From the NCBI GenBank assembly GCA_001871905.1, contig MNUG01000019.1:1-40751 (forward strand): a stretch of 40,751 bases of DNA. Direction: 5' to 3'. Position 1 is the first letter of the stretch. The number at the start of each line of letters is the position of its first letter. This DNA is from Alphaproteobacteria bacterium CG1_02_46_17 (GTDB lineage Bacteria > Pseudomonadota > Alphaproteobacteria > Micavibrionales > Micavibrionaceae). A program made the translations under genes and the position numbers. A model generated the notes under the pieces. That model was not told the origin of the DNA and ran no database searches. It saw only the letters and a program-made list of their open reading frames with translations. Positions 8,282-16,949 of the stretch are shown here, piece after piece.

Positions 8282-8845
8282 ATGACAAAGCTGGTATCGC
8301 CTAGAGATCAGGAAATTCAGGCCGTTTTATATGCTGAAGGAGTGAGTGTCGGTAAAAGCGGACTTGATGGGATTATTGGCAAGGACACCAAGGCTGCTAT
8401 GCAGGCTTATGCTGACAAACACGGGTTTGGTAAAGATAGTCTTGACAAGATTGGTGACAAAATTCTGGAGAAGATGAGAGATCCGGCTTTTCGTGAAAAG
8501 GCTCTGGATACTCTTCAATCCATGCCGCAAACACATGATACAATTGCCGCGAGCCAATGGGCGTTGACCCGCGCCGGACATAATGATTACGGGATGCGTG
8601 ATCTGGCTACGCGCATGATGAGCGGAGAAAAGTCTGCAGTCACAGTCAAGGCGCTTGAGCACACCGAACATGGATTTCCAACGGCGCAGGTATATAAAGA
8701 GGCGGGATTGCCCCAAGGTTTGATCGATATGAAGATGGCATCAAACGAGATGGCCTATACACAATTTGCGAGTATGACCCAAGGGGGGGATAAAAAGGGG
8801 CAGAGTGAGCCAAGTCCTGTCAGGACAGTATCTATGGAGATGTAA
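8282..8845 (+). CDS. Protein with N-terminal peptidoglycan-binding-like domain, otherwise unknown
   Basis: 187 residues without a signal peptide. Residues 10-50 ('IQAVLYAEGVSVGKSGLDGI' onward to 'KHGFG') follow the PG_binding_1 pattern: leading I-Q-x-x-L, central D-G-x-x-G-x-x-T, then an Ala-rich helix. The rest is helical with no family I recognise. Lack of a signal peptide is odd for a wall-binding protein; the domain could be repurposed or the protein exported another way. An AGAGGA site precedes ATG. It stands alone between two terminators. Confidence 0.7.
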   Translation: MTKLVSPRDQEIQAVLYAEGVSVGKSGLDGIIGKDTKAAMQAYADKHGFGKDSLDKIGDKILEKMRDPAFREKALDTLQSMPQTHDTIAASQWALTRAGHNDYGMRDLATRMMSGEKSAVTVKALEHTEHGFPTAQVYKEAGLPQGLIDMKMASNEMAYTQFASMTQGGDKKGQSEPSPVRTVSMEM

Positions 8846-8876
8846 AAAAAAGGAGCTGTTCAGCTCCTTTTTCTTT
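8844..8876. terminator. Bidirectional terminator between the convergent unknown gene and rpsO
   Basis: Perfect stem AGGAGCTG/CAGCTCCT (8851-8858, 8861-8868) with a two-base loop. It is flanked by seven A on the left and a T-rich run on the right, so it can terminate both the plus-strand gene ending at 8845 and the rimP-rpsO operon ending at 8880. Confidence 0.9.
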
Positions 8877-8879
8877 GAA

Positions 8880-9149
8880 TTATTTACGAATACCGAGTTT
8901 CGCAATGATCGCTTTGTAGCTATCGTTATTGGTTTTGATCAGGTAATCGAGCAGTTTACGACGGCGGGCAACCATTGCCAGCAGGCCGCGACGGCTGGAG
9001 AAATCTTTTTTGTTGGTTTCCATGTGTTTGGACAAATTCAGAATGCGTTCGGTCAGGATTGCAATCTGGACTTCAGGAGACCCTGTGTCATTGTCAGCCA
9101 GACGGTTATCTTGAATGACTTCGGTTTTGCGTTCAGCAGTAATCGACAT
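8880..9149 (-). CDS. rpsO: 30S ribosomal protein S15
   Basis: 89 residues, the standard S15 length. It contains the conserved 'DTGSPEVQIAILTERI' segment, the 'HMETNKKDFSSRRGLL' rRNA-contact region and 'RRRKLLDYL'. S15 binds 16S rRNA early in small-subunit assembly. The start is placed at 9149 (MSITAERK) because a GAAAGGAAAAG ribosome site lies just before it; a further in-frame ATG at 9164 would add five residues without support. It is the last gene of the rimP operon and is followed by a strong bidirectional terminator, so pnp does not follow by read-through. Confidence 0.97.
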   Translation of the reverse strand: MSITAERKTEVIQDNRLADNDTGSPEVQIAILTERILNLSKHMETNKKDFSSRRGLLAMVARRRKLLDYLIKTNNDSYKAIIAKLGIRK

Positions 9150-9169
9150 CTCTTTTCCTTTCAAAAGGG

Positions 9170-10108
9170 TTACAAGTTAAATACACGCACCGGCTGGATT
9201 TCCACTCCTTCCACATCTGCAATCGCCAAGGCTTTGCCGTTGTGGGATAGAAGTGCAAGTTCCAACATACGCGCTTTCGGGGATAATCCGGCTTTCACCA
9301 GTCTTTCCACGTCGGGACGGGCAATAAATGTAATTTTATTTCCGTTCCGCACACGCATCGCTTCCTGCTCTGTAAGAGGCACGACCGGGACGTCGTCCAG
9401 TACGGCCTCAACAGGGAGCACGTTGCTTTCAAGGGTCGTTTTATCCGATGTTTCGCGGAAAAAGTCCAGAGAAATCGCATTCTCCAGTGAAAAAGGCCCA
9501 ACTGTTTCGCGGACTAGACGGGAAATATAGGCTTTTGTTCCCATCTTTTCTGCCAGATCACGAGCCAACGACCGGACGTAAGTACCTTTCCCGCAAATGC
9601 AGCGGAACGTGGCGGTATCTGCTGTGGTTTCAACCAGATGGAGTTCGTAAATCTGGACAGGGCGGGCTTTAAGTTCCGGAATCTCTCCGGCGCGCGCCAG
9701 ATCATACGATCTTTGGCCATCGACTTTAATGGCGGAATAAATCGGTGGGATCTGGTCAATTGTGCCGATAAATTCAGGCAAAATGGCTTTGAGTTGCTCC
9801 TCCGTCGGGCGGACATCAGAGGTGGCAATGACTTCGCCCTCTGCATCGTCGGTGGTGCGTTGTTCGCCCCATGTCGCGGTGAACAGATAGGTTTTGTCGT
9901 CGTCCATCATGTAGGGGACGAGTTTTGTCCCTTCGCCAAGCGCAATAGGAAGAATCCCCGAAGCAAGCGGATCAAGCGTTCCGGCATGGCCAATTTTGGG
10001 GTAGCCAAGCGCCTTTTTAAGGATGTTCACAGCGTCGTTGGATGTCACGCCAACGGGTTTGTTCAGGTTGATCCAGCCGGAGATATTATTTTTCGGTTTG
10101 CGGGGCAT
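9170..10108 (-). CDS. truB: tRNA pseudouridine(55) synthase
   Basis: 312 residues. TruB makes pseudouridine 55 in the T-loop of elongator tRNAs. The N-terminal 'GWINLNKPVGVTS' and the catalytic 'HAGTLDPLASG' with D46 are intact, as are 'PPIYSAIKVDGQRSYDLAR' and 'RCICGKGTYVRSLARD'. A C-terminal PUA-like part follows from about 240. It starts two bases after the rbfA stop codon, in the usual rbfA-truB-rpsO order. Confidence 0.96.
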   Translation of the reverse strand: MPRKPKNNISGWINLNKPVGVTSNDAVNILKKALGYPKIGHAGTLDPLASGILPIALGEGTKLVPYMMDDDKTYLFTATWGEQRTTDDAEGEVIATSDVRPTEEQLKAILPEFIGTIDQIPPIYSAIKVDGQRSYDLARAGEIPELKARPVQIYELHLVETTADTATFRCICGKGTYVRSLARDLAEKMGTKAYISRLVRETVGPFSLENAISLDFFRETSDKTTLESNVLPVEAVLDDVPVVPLTEQEAMRVRNGNKITFIARPDVERLVKAGLSPKARMLELALLSHNGKALAIADVEGVEIQPVRVFNL

Positions 10109-10110
10109 TG

Positions 10111-10509
10111 TTATTCGCCTGCATCTTCCGCAGGTTTGGGCAGGCTATGAAGCAGCGCATCGATTTTGGCGGCGCTGTCATACAGAGTATCCTCGACAAA
10201 TTTCAATCTGGGTGTGAATTTCATCCGCACTTGTCGTCCGATTTCTCTTTGAAAGATATCGGCATTTGCGTTGAGAGAGGTGAGGGCTTGTTCCAGATTT
10301 TCTCCACCGATCATCGTAGCGTACGCTGTTGCGTGCTTCATATCTGGTGAAACACGGACTTCTGATACCGACACCAGTCCGGCATTGGAGATCAGAAATG
10401 TGTCATGGAAATGTCCACGAGACAATGTATCCGTGATGACGTGTCGGAGCTGTTCCCCAACGCGGAGTTGCCGCTGCGTTGGGCCTGTTGGTTTTTGTTG
10501 TTCTTTCAT
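10111..10509 (-). CDS. rbfA: 30S ribosome-binding factor A
   Basis: 132 residues with the KH-like RbfA fold pattern: 'RQLRVGEQLRHVITDTLSRG', 'VSVSEVRVSPDMKHATAYAT' and 'VRMKFTPRLKFVEDTLYDSA'. RbfA helps mature the 16S rRNA 5' end and is needed at low temperature. It starts five bases downstream of the infB stop codon, within the operon. Confidence 0.94.
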   Translation of the reverse strand: MKEQQKPTGPTQRQLRVGEQLRHVITDTLSRGHFHDTFLISNAGLVSVSEVRVSPDMKHATAYATMIGGENLEQALTSLNANADIFQREIGRQVRMKFTPRLKFVEDTLYDSAAKIDALLHSLPKPAEDAGE

Positions 10510-10514
10510 TTTTT

Positions 10515-13091
10515 TTACGCGATCGTTCTAGTTTCTTCTTTCACATCATAACATTCGATGATGTCGCCATCTTTGATGTCGTCGTAGTTTTCAAAGGCCA
10601 TACCGCATTCCATACCTTCGCGGACTTCTTTGACTTCGTCCTTGAAGCGTTTGAGGGTTTTGAGCATACCTTCGTGGATAACAACATCGTCGCGGAGCAA
10701 ACGGACTTTGGAGCCACGTTTGACCATGCCGCCCTGAACCATACATCCCGCGATTTTTCCAACTTTGGTAATGTTGAAAACCTGACGAATTTCGGCCTGA
10801 CCCAGATATTCTTCGCGAACCAATGGCGAAAGCATACCGCCCAGAACAGCTTTCACATCATCAATGATGTTGTAAATGATGTTGTAGTAGCGGATTTCGA
10901 CTTTATCGCGTTTGGCCATTTCACGAGCCTGAGCATTGGCGCGGACGTTAAAGCCCACCACGAACGCATTGGAAGCCTTGGCCAATGTGACATCAGATTC
11001 CGAGATTGGTCCAACACCGGAGAAGAGGATTTTAACTCCAACTTCGGTTTGTTCTTCGGTGATCTTGTTCAAAGACCCCACGATAGCTTCGACTGATCCG
11101 TGAACGTCGCCCTTGATAATAACCGGAAGTTCTTTTTTATTGTCACGGCTTTGTGCCAGCAATTGTTCGAAAGAGGTTCCAGTAATGACGGCGGCTTCTT
11201 TTTCTTTCTTCTTCCGCATACGGTAGTCAACAATTTCGCGGGCTTTGCCTTCACTTTCGACAACAGCGAACTGGTCACCGGATTCAGGTGTACCGCTTAT
11301 ACCCAAGATTTCGACAGGGCGACCCGGTTCTGCCTTAACAAGGTTTTGTCCCTTGTCGTCAAGCAGGGCACGAACACGTCCCCATTCAGAACCAACAACA
11401 AAAATGTCGCCGATGCTGAGTGTTCCCTTTTGGATCAGAACAGTTGCAACCGATCCACGGCCACGTTCCATTTTTGATTCAACAACAGTACCCAATGCGG
11501 CACGGTTCGGGTTTGATTTCAAATCGAGAATTTCAGCTTGAAGCAAAATGGTTTCTTCAAGTTTATCCAGATTGATTTTTTTCTTGGCCGAGAGTTCAAC
11601 ACATAAAACGTCACCACCCATGTCTTCGACCTGTACATTATATTGCAACAGATCTTGTTTGACTTTCATCGGATTGGCATCAGGAAGATCAATTTTGTTG
11701 ATCGCTACAATCATCGGAACGTTTGCTGCGCGGGCATGGCTAATCGCTTCGATAGTTTGAGGCATGATCGAGTCATTTGCGGCAACAACCAACACCACGA
11801 TGTCGGTCACATTGGCACCGCGTGCACGCATTTCGCTAAAGGCCGCGTGACCAGGGGTGTCAAGGAATGTAATTTTATCGCCGGAGGGCATGGTCACCTG
11901 ATAAGCCCCGATATGCTGGGTAATGCCACCTGCTTCGCCTGCGACAACATCGGTTGAACGCAACGCATCGAGCAGGGAGGTTTTACCATGGTCAACGTGA
12001 CCCATGATGGTGACGACTGGTGGACGAGAGATAAGATCAAGATCGAGGTCATCAACACCTTCGATTCCAACTTCGACATCGGCCTCGGTGACGCGTCTGA
12101 TTTTGTGTCCGAACTCTATAATAATCAGTTCGGCAGTGTCGGGATCAATGGTCTGGTTGATTGTCGCCATTACACCCATCTTCATCAGAGATTTGATGAG
12201 ATCGCCACCGCGTTCGGCCATACGGTTCGCCAATTCCTGAACGGTTATTGTCTCAGGGACGATAACTTCACGGGATTGTTTTACCTGTTCGACTTTCGGG
12301 CCTGCCATGGCGCGTGCTTTTTGACGTGCGCGTCTAACGGCAGCCAATGAACGACCGCTTTCATCGCGGATATATTGTTCGTTAATGACCTGATTGACAG
12401 TCAGGCGTCCCATACGTCCGCCGCCACGTTCAGGTGTATTTGTTGACGGGGTTTCGTTTGTGGTGTTGCGGCTAGATTTTCCAGCCTTTTTGGCGCGATC
12501 ACGATAGCTGGTTGCAGGTTCTTCGTTGTTGGTGGTCGCCTCGCGTGGGCTGCTGGTGGAGGCGTGTGTGTAGGCAGGCGCCGAGGCTGCGGCGCGGTTC
12601 TCGGCAAAGACACGTTCTTGTTCTTTGCGTTGTTTGTCTGATGCTTCCGCCTTGATGCGGTCTTCTTCCTTGATGCGTTCCAATTCTTCGAGTTCGCGGC
12701 GACGAAGATCTTCGGCATCGATTTTTCTTGGGCGTTTGCCGGTTTTTTCGGCTTCTTGCTGCAGTTTAGCTTCTTCAGCTTCCAAGGCGCGGCGTTTTGC
12801 TTCTTCTTCACGGCGTTTTTCGTCGTCTTCCTTGGCCTTTTGAAGAGCACGCAAACGAACTTCGCGTTCATCATTGGTTAGATGATCGTCCGGATTTGCG
12901 AACTCGCTTGATCCGGCAGGGGAGTTCTGTGCACCGGCTCCGCGTTTTTTACGCACTTCAATCGTGACTCCACGACTTTGTCCGCGCGCCAGAGTTTGCG
13001 TGATGTGTTGTTGCCCCGGTGCTCCGCCTTTCAGGCTAAGAGTTCCTTTGCTGCCACCCAGTGAGAGTGTTTTCTTGTCTTTATCGGTCAT
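10515..13091 (-). CDS. infB: Translation initiation factor IF-2
   Basis: 858 residues. IF-2 is the GTPase that brings initiator tRNA to the 30S subunit. The first 220 residues or so are a highly charged, low-complexity N-terminal region with a long Glu/Lys/Arg coiled-coil-like stretch (about 75-165). The IF2_N motif lies near 283-300. The G domain has G1 'GHVDHGKTS' (364-372), 'DTPGH' (411-415), 'NKID' (465-468) and a 'SAK' box. Domains II to IV complete the C-terminus. '[13 protein letters not shown]' near 223-235 offers a possible internal start for a shorter isoform, as known in E. coli, but this is not shown here. Confidence 0.97.
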   Translation of the reverse strand: MTDKDKKTLSLGGSKGTLSLKGGAPGQQHITQTLARGQSRGVTIEVRKKRGAGAQNSPAGSSEFANPDDHLTNDEREVRLRALQKAKEDDEKRREEEAKRRALEAEEAKLQQEAEKTGKRPRKIDAEDLRRRELEELERIKEEDRIKAEASDKQRKEQERVFAENRAAASAPAYTHASTSSPREATTNNEEPATSYRDRAKKAGKSSRNTTNETPSTNTPERGGGRMGRLTVNQVINEQYIRDESGRSLAAVRRARQKARAMAGPKVEQVKQSREVIVPETITVQELANRMAERGGDLIKSLMKMGVMATINQTIDPDTAELIIIEFGHKIRRVTEADVEVGIEGVDDLDLDLISRPPVVTIMGHVDHGKTSLLDALRSTDVVAGEAGGITQHIGAYQVTMPSGDKITFLDTPGHAAFSEMRARGANVTDIVVLVVAANDSIMPQTIEAISHARAANVPMIVAINKIDLPDANPMKVKQDLLQYNVQVEDMGGDVLCVELSAKKKINLDKLEETILLQAEILDLKSNPNRAALGTVVESKMERGRGSVATVLIQKGTLSIGDIFVVGSEWGRVRALLDDKGQNLVKAEPGRPVEILGISGTPESGDQFAVVESEGKAREIVDYRMRKKKEKEAAVITGTSFEQLLAQSRDNKKELPVIIKGDVHGSVEAIVGSLNKITEEQTEVGVKILFSGVGPISESDVTLAKASNAFVVGFNVRANAQAREMAKRDKVEIRYYNIIYNIIDDVKAVLGGMLSPLVREEYLGQAEIRQVFNITKVGKIAGCMVQGGMVKRGSKVRLLRDDVVIHEGMLKTLKRFKDEVKEVREGMECGMAFENYDDIKDGDIIECYDVKEETRTIA

Positions 13092-13108
13092 TCTTCTAAC
13101 TTCTCATC

Positions 13109-13903
13109 CTATGCTTCTGATTTAACAGAGTTTAATTTTGTTATTAGTTCCAAAATATTCTGAGCCATTGCCCCCTTGGCAATCGCTAAATGGTTGGTGT
13201 TGTGTTCCCCTATCGCAGCGGACAGTTCGGCAGATGTCCAGAAGTCGATAACAGGCAAATCCTGATGTATGGCCAGACGTTCCAACTTCTCGCGGCCATT
13301 TTCGCTCGAATCTTGTGCCACAACATACACGCCAGCACTATGGGAACGCAAGGCTTCGTCGGCTCTCGAGAAACCAAATGTCAGATCTCCCGACCTTTTG
13401 GCCAGACTTACCATTTGTAAAGATAGTTTAAGTAGCCCATTTTCAATGGTTTCGAGCAGATTATCCGGAATTTCAACGGTTTCCCGAGCTTGTCCGGCAA
13501 AGCTGTTTCGCCAGATTGCCTTTTTGAGCGTCGCGCGGTTGGCGGTTATCCACAAAAACTGACCAGGAAGCTTTCCGGTCAGATCAGCGACCACTTTCTT
13601 ATCGGGGGAGATTACAAACCGTATCATCTGGTTTCGCGGCAGGGTTTCTCCGGTGACCGCACAAGTTGAGGTTTTTAGCAGATTCATGGTCTTCCTTTCC
13701 GAATATGGGGGGAGTGAGGATGACTCGAAAACAGCAGGGGTGATGGTTTCGGATTGAAACAGATCACTTTGCTGTTGCTTTACGGGTATCGCGGGAGTTG
13801 CCGGTTTAGGGCGGAAGGCCTGAAAATTAAACATAGCCACAGCCGCAGGGGACATACCCCCTACGACAGGATGATAGAATAATTCAGGCTCTTTCCTTGC
13901 CAT
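13109..13903 (-). CDS. ylxR: YlxR (DUF448) / L7Ae-like RNA-binding fusion protein
   Basis: The YlxR (RnpM-type) domain starts at 'TCAVTGETLPRNQMIRFV', has the conserved 'GKLPGQFLWI' loop, and is followed by an L7Ae/L30e-like domain in the last hundred residues, the arrangement common in alphaproteobacteria between nusA and infB. The role is RNA binding, probably linked to RNase P or translation. The start is uncertain. From ATG 13903, with a GGAAAGG site at 11-nt spacing, the protein has 264 residues, including 71 extra proline-rich residues. The family's usual N-terminus corresponds to ATG 13690, which has a better AAGGA site five bases before it (193 residues). Confidence 0.85.
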   Translation of the reverse strand: MARKEPELFYHPVVGGMSPAAVAMFNFQAFRPKPATPAIPVKQQQSDLFQSETITPAVFESSSLPPYSERKTMNLLKTSTCAVTGETLPRNQMIRFVISPDKKVVADLTGKLPGQFLWITANRATLKKAIWRNSFAGQARETVEIPDNLLETIENGLLKLSLQMVSLAKRSGDLTFGFSRADEALRSHSAGVYVVAQDSSENGREKLERLAIHQDLPVIDFWTSAELSAAIGEHNTNHLAIAKGAMAQNILELITKLNSVKSEA

Positions 13904-13925
13904 ATATTTAGCAACCTTTCCATTT

Positions 13926-15473
13926 TTACGCGGTTGGAGCAGAGTCTGCATTCGCTGCAATAGCAGCGGCAACAGCATCGTCTTCAGCAAACCAGTGCTG
14001 ACGAGCCTTCATAATCAGGTCGTTCGCAGCAGATTCAGTGATTTCTTTTTCTCCAAGAATTTCAACCAGTTCGTCACCAGCCAGATCTGCCAGATCATCA
14101 AGGGTTTTGATATCATTCTCACCCAGTTTGATGATTTGGGAAGTGGTCAGACCTGCGAAAGCGACGAGGTCATCAGCCAGTCCCAGTTCGGCTTGACGGT
14201 TTTTAAGTTCTTCGGCTTTTGCCACCAGCCAATTTTCAGCACGGTTTTTAAGCTCTTCACCGATTTCTTCATTGAACCCTTCGATCGAGGCCAGTTCTTC
14301 GGTTGGTGTTTCTGCAATCTCTTCAACTTTGATAAAGCCTTCTGCGATCAGCAGGCGGGCAATCACATCATCAATATCGAGAGCTTCGATAAACAGGGCA
14401 GAACGGGTGTTAAACTCATCCTGACGGCGTTTGGTTTCTTCTTCTTCAGTCAGAATATCAATGTACCAACCAGTCAGAATAGAGGCCAAGCGAACGTTCT
14501 GACCACGACGGCCAATTGCCAGAGACAATTGTTCATCAGGAACAACAACATCCAAACGGCGTTTTTCTTCGTCCAGAACCACTTTGGTAACTTCGGCAGG
14601 GGCCAAGGCGTTCACGATAAAGGTCGCGATATTTGAAGACCATGGAATAATGTCGATTTTCTCACCACCCAGTTCGGTCACAACGGCCTGAACACGGCTT
14701 CCGCGCATCCCGACACAAGCGCCGACAGGGTCCATTCCGTTGTCATGCGAGAAGACGGCGATTTTTGCGCGGCTACCAGGGTCACGAGCAACAGATTTGA
14801 TTTCAATGACGCCATCATAAATTTCAGGAACTTCCTGAGCAAAAAGTTGTGCCATAAATTCTCCACGAGTACGGGAGAGAAAAATTTGTGGGCCGCGGAC
14901 TTCGCGGCGTACATCATAAATGTATGCGCGAACGCGTTCGCCGACTTTCAAATGTTCGCGGGGGATTGTGTCATCACGACGCAAAACAGCTTCGGCACGT
15001 CCCAGATCAATGGTGGCGTTACCGTATTCAACACGTTTGATCACGCCGTTGATGATTTCACCAACACGGTTTCTATAGTCGTCAAATTGTTGTTCGCGCT
15101 CTGCTTCACGAATGTTTTGCATGATGACTTGTTTGGCGGTCTGGGCAGCAACACGTCCATAGTCAAAAGCCGGCAGGGTATCAATCAGAATATCCCCGAC
15201 TTCTGCATCAGATTTTTCACGGCGAGCTTGTTCAACAGTGATTTGAGCAGCTTCGTTTTCGATGAGATCGGTTTGCGTGACTGTTCTGTAGCGCTTGAGC
15301 TGGGTTTCCCCAGTTTTGCGGTCAATATGGCAGCGGATATCATGCTCATGGCCATATTTAGACCGTCCGGCTTTTTGAATGGCTTGCTCGATTGCAGTAA
15401 TGATAATCTCGCGATCCATATTTTTTTCGCGGGCAACAGCATCTGCGACCTGAAGGATTTCAATACGACTCAT
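13926..15473 (-). CDS. nusA: Transcription termination/antitermination factor NusA
   Basis: 515 residues. NusA binds RNA polymerase and nascent RNA, modulating pausing, termination and antitermination. An N-terminal polymerase-binding domain (about 1-130) is followed by an S1 domain ('GEIINGVIKRVEYGNATIDLG'), then KH1 ('ACVGMRGSRVQAVVTELGGE') and KH2 ('LAIGRRGQNVRLASILTGW'). Two acidic helix-hairpin-helix repeats complete the C-terminus. Fourth gene-order position rimP-nusA-ylxR-infB is conserved. Its operon leader carries a terminator-like hairpin (16063-16093) that NusA itself might influence. Confidence 0.97.
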   Translation of the reverse strand: MSRIEILQVADAVAREKNMDREIIITAIEQAIQKAGRSKYGHEHDIRCHIDRKTGETQLKRYRTVTQTDLIENEAAQITVEQARREKSDAEVGDILIDTLPAFDYGRVAAQTAKQVIMQNIREAEREQQFDDYRNRVGEIINGVIKRVEYGNATIDLGRAEAVLRRDDTIPREHLKVGERVRAYIYDVRREVRGPQIFLSRTRGEFMAQLFAQEVPEIYDGVIEIKSVARDPGSRAKIAVFSHDNGMDPVGACVGMRGSRVQAVVTELGGEKIDIIPWSSNIATFIVNALAPAEVTKVVLDEEKRRLDVVVPDEQLSLAIGRRGQNVRLASILTGWYIDILTEEEETKRRQDEFNTRSALFIEALDIDDVIARLLIAEGFIKVEEIAETPTEELASIEGFNEEIGEELKNRAENWLVAKAEELKNRQAELGLADDLVAFAGLTTSQIIKLGENDIKTLDDLADLAGDELVEILGEKEITESAANDLIMKARQHWFAEDDAVAAAIAANADSAPTA

Positions 15474-15500
15474 TTTTTATGCTCCTTGGATTTGTAACTT

Positions 15501-16037
15501 TTATTCTTCTTGTTGTTCTTGTATTTGTTCTTGTTGTTTCGGTCTTTTGCTCTGGTTGGCTTTAATCAGCTCATCAGTCAAGACCAGTTTTGCTTTTACT
15601 ATGTCGGCGAGTTCGATTTCTTCCTCTCCGGTATCTGTACTCAGTGTCACCATATCGCCTGTAAAAGACAGGATCTTTCCACGATATTTTTTCTGTCCGT
15701 TTTCAGCAGGGGTCTGTGTTTCAATGGTTGCCTCGAAGCCTATATTGGATTCGAAATCCCGTGCGCGAACCAGTGGGCGGTCAATCCCCGGGGAGCTGAC
15801 CTCTAGCTGGTAGGGACTGGCAAACGGGTCTTCGACATCCAGAATAGCCGAAACTGCGCGGCTGATTTTTGTGCAACCATTCAGATCGAGAGTCCGGGTT
15901 GTTGGATCTTCGGCCATGATTTGCAGTGTTTGCAATTTTTGGCTTCCGATGACTCGTAATGCCACCAGCTCATAGCCCAGATCTGCGATCACGGGCTCGA
16001 TAAAATTCGATATTTTCTTCTCTTGTTGTGTACTCAT
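15501..16037 (-). CDS. rimP: Ribosome maturation factor RimP
   Basis: 178 residues. The N-terminal RimP domain shows 'IEPVIADLGYELVALRVIGS' and 'LDVEDPFASPYQLEVSSPGIDRPL' segments, the latter being the family hallmark. The C-terminal SH3-like domain ('KYRGKILSFTGDMVTLSTD') ends in a Gln/Glu-rich tail. RimP helps assemble the 30S subunit. It is first in the minus-strand operon, with ATG at 16037 and a leader of roughly 80 nt from the candidate promoter at 16123-16151. Confidence 0.95.
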   Translation of the reverse strand: MSTQQEKKISNFIEPVIADLGYELVALRVIGSQKLQTLQIMAEDPTTRTLDLNGCTKISRAVSAILDVEDPFASPYQLEVSSPGIDRPLVRARDFESNIGFEATIETQTPAENGQKKYRGKILSFTGDMVTLSTDTGEEEIELADIVKAKLVLTDELIKANQSKRPKQQEQIQEQQEE

Positions 16038-16062
16038 TCAAGCTATCTAAAATTTTTGTAAC

Positions 16063-16093
16063 AAAAAAGGCGGGTCTCTTTTTTGAGCCCACC
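16063..16093 (-). terminator. Intrinsic terminator-like hairpin in the rimP-nusA operon leader
   Basis: Read on the minus strand: GGTGGGCTC, loop of six A, GAGACCCGCC, then six T. The nine-pair stem has one G-U pair and one bulged A. It ends 26 nt before the rimP ATG and no minus-strand gene lies upstream to be terminated, so it probably acts as an attenuator of the operon. Confidence 0.7.
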
Positions 16094-16122
16094 CTGTCAT
16101 AAATTGCAGGTTATTTTGGGGA

Positions 16123-16151
16123 TTTATATACTTTTGTAGGCGTTGACGCAA
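16123..16151 (-). promoter_or_regulatory. Candidate promoter of the rimP-nusA-infB-rpsO operon
   Basis: On the minus strand: TTGCGT (16151-16146), a 17-bp spacer and TATAAA (16128-16123). It fits a housekeeping-sigma promoter and would start transcription near 16116, about 80 nt before rimP. Confidence 0.55.
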
Positions 16152-16373
16152 GTTTTTTTTGCTTTAACTAAGGGGGCGAAAGAAGTTCTTTGTTTTTATT
16201 AAATTTTGTGGAATAACGATATCAACGTATGTTTTGACATATTCAATCATCGGTTATGTAAGTTTTTTTTAATAATTATACCTAAGATTTGTTGAGATGT
16301 TTCTATTTCTCATGCATTTAAGGAAAACGAGATTCTTTCAAGAATAAATGTAAAAAATTGAACGGAAGAAAAA

Positions 16374-16871
16374 ATGAGTGCAATACAAATAAAAAAGACT
16401 AGAAATCCTCGCAGAAGTTCCGTTGATGGAGAAACTCCTAATCCAGTTGATGTCTATGTCGGGCAAAAACTGAGATCCAGGCGTAATCTTATCGGAATTA
16501 CACAAGAAAATCTCGCAGAAGCCGCTGGGATTACCTTCCAACAGGTTCAGAAATATGAAAAAGGCCGTAACCGCTTGAGTGCAAGTCGCTTGTACCAGTT
16601 TTCGCGTGTTCTGGAAGTTCCAGTTGCTTACTTTTTCGAAGGTTTCTTTGCGTCCAACACACAAATTGGCATTCAGACCGGTTTTGCCGAAACCGGGCAG
16701 GATCCCTATGCTGATGACAGCGAAGGCGGAGAAGAAAGCGGAGATATCCTTAATCGTAAGGAAACAATCGAGCTGGTTCGCACATATTATACGATCACGG
16801 ATGAGAAGCTCAGGAAAGACTTTCTGAAAATGCTCAAACAAATGGCTAAAAATTTCAAAAGCTCCGAATAG
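16374..16871 (+). CDS. XRE-family helix-turn-helix transcriptional regulator
   Basis: 165 residues. A Cro/C1-type helix-turn-helix spans about 28-82: 'VGQKLRSRRNLIGITQENLA' then 'ITFQQVQKYEKGRNRLSASR'. An acidic linker (about 108-122) and a helical C-terminus follow. Alphaproteobacteria often carry this SinR-like regulator beside metK and trmB, and close relatives control growth or stress genes, but the target here is unknown. A palindrome at 16332-16345 just upstream may be its own operator. The ribosome site is a weak CGGAAG. Its stop codon lies within the loop and stem of a terminator. Confidence 0.9.
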   Translation: MSAIQIKKTRNPRRSSVDGETPNPVDVYVGQKLRSRRNLIGITQENLAEAAGITFQQVQKYEKGRNRLSASRLYQFSRVLEVPVAYFFEGFFASNTQIGIQTGFAETGQDPYADDSEGGEESGDILNRKETIELVRTYYTITDEKLRKDFLKMLKQMAKNFKSSE

Positions 16872-16886
16872 GGGCTTTTGTTTTTT
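16856..16886 (+). terminator. Rho-independent terminator overlapping the regulator's stop codon
   Basis: Ten-pair stem CAAAAGCTCC/GGGGCTTTTG (one G-U pair) around loop GAATA, then six T (16881-16886). The regulator's TAG (16869-16871) sits in the loop. It separates the regulator from metK. Confidence 0.85.
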
Positions 16887-16949
16887 GTGAAGTGATATTA
16901 CCTTTGCGGGATATATTTTCTTGATTTTCTCTCGATCCGAGGTGTTCAC

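Larger units (their letters stand above)
16038..16373. other. Divergent intergenic region between rimP and the XRE regulator gene
   Basis: The 336 bp are AT-rich and without a gene. On the rimP side they hold a candidate promoter and a leader terminator, described separately. A 13-bp palindrome, AAAGAA-G-TTCTTT, lies at 16179-16191, upstream of the rimP -35. Another, ATTCTT-TC-AAGAAT, lies at 16332-16345, about 28 bases before the regulator's ATG. For the regulator a TTGACA lies at about 16236, but no well-spaced -10 was found. Confidence 0.5.

Noticed and set aside
16887-16949. A SAM or SAM/SAH riboswitch ahead of metK.
   Set aside because: The gap after the regulator's terminator is only 63 bases and I could not fit a known pseudoknot pattern to it.
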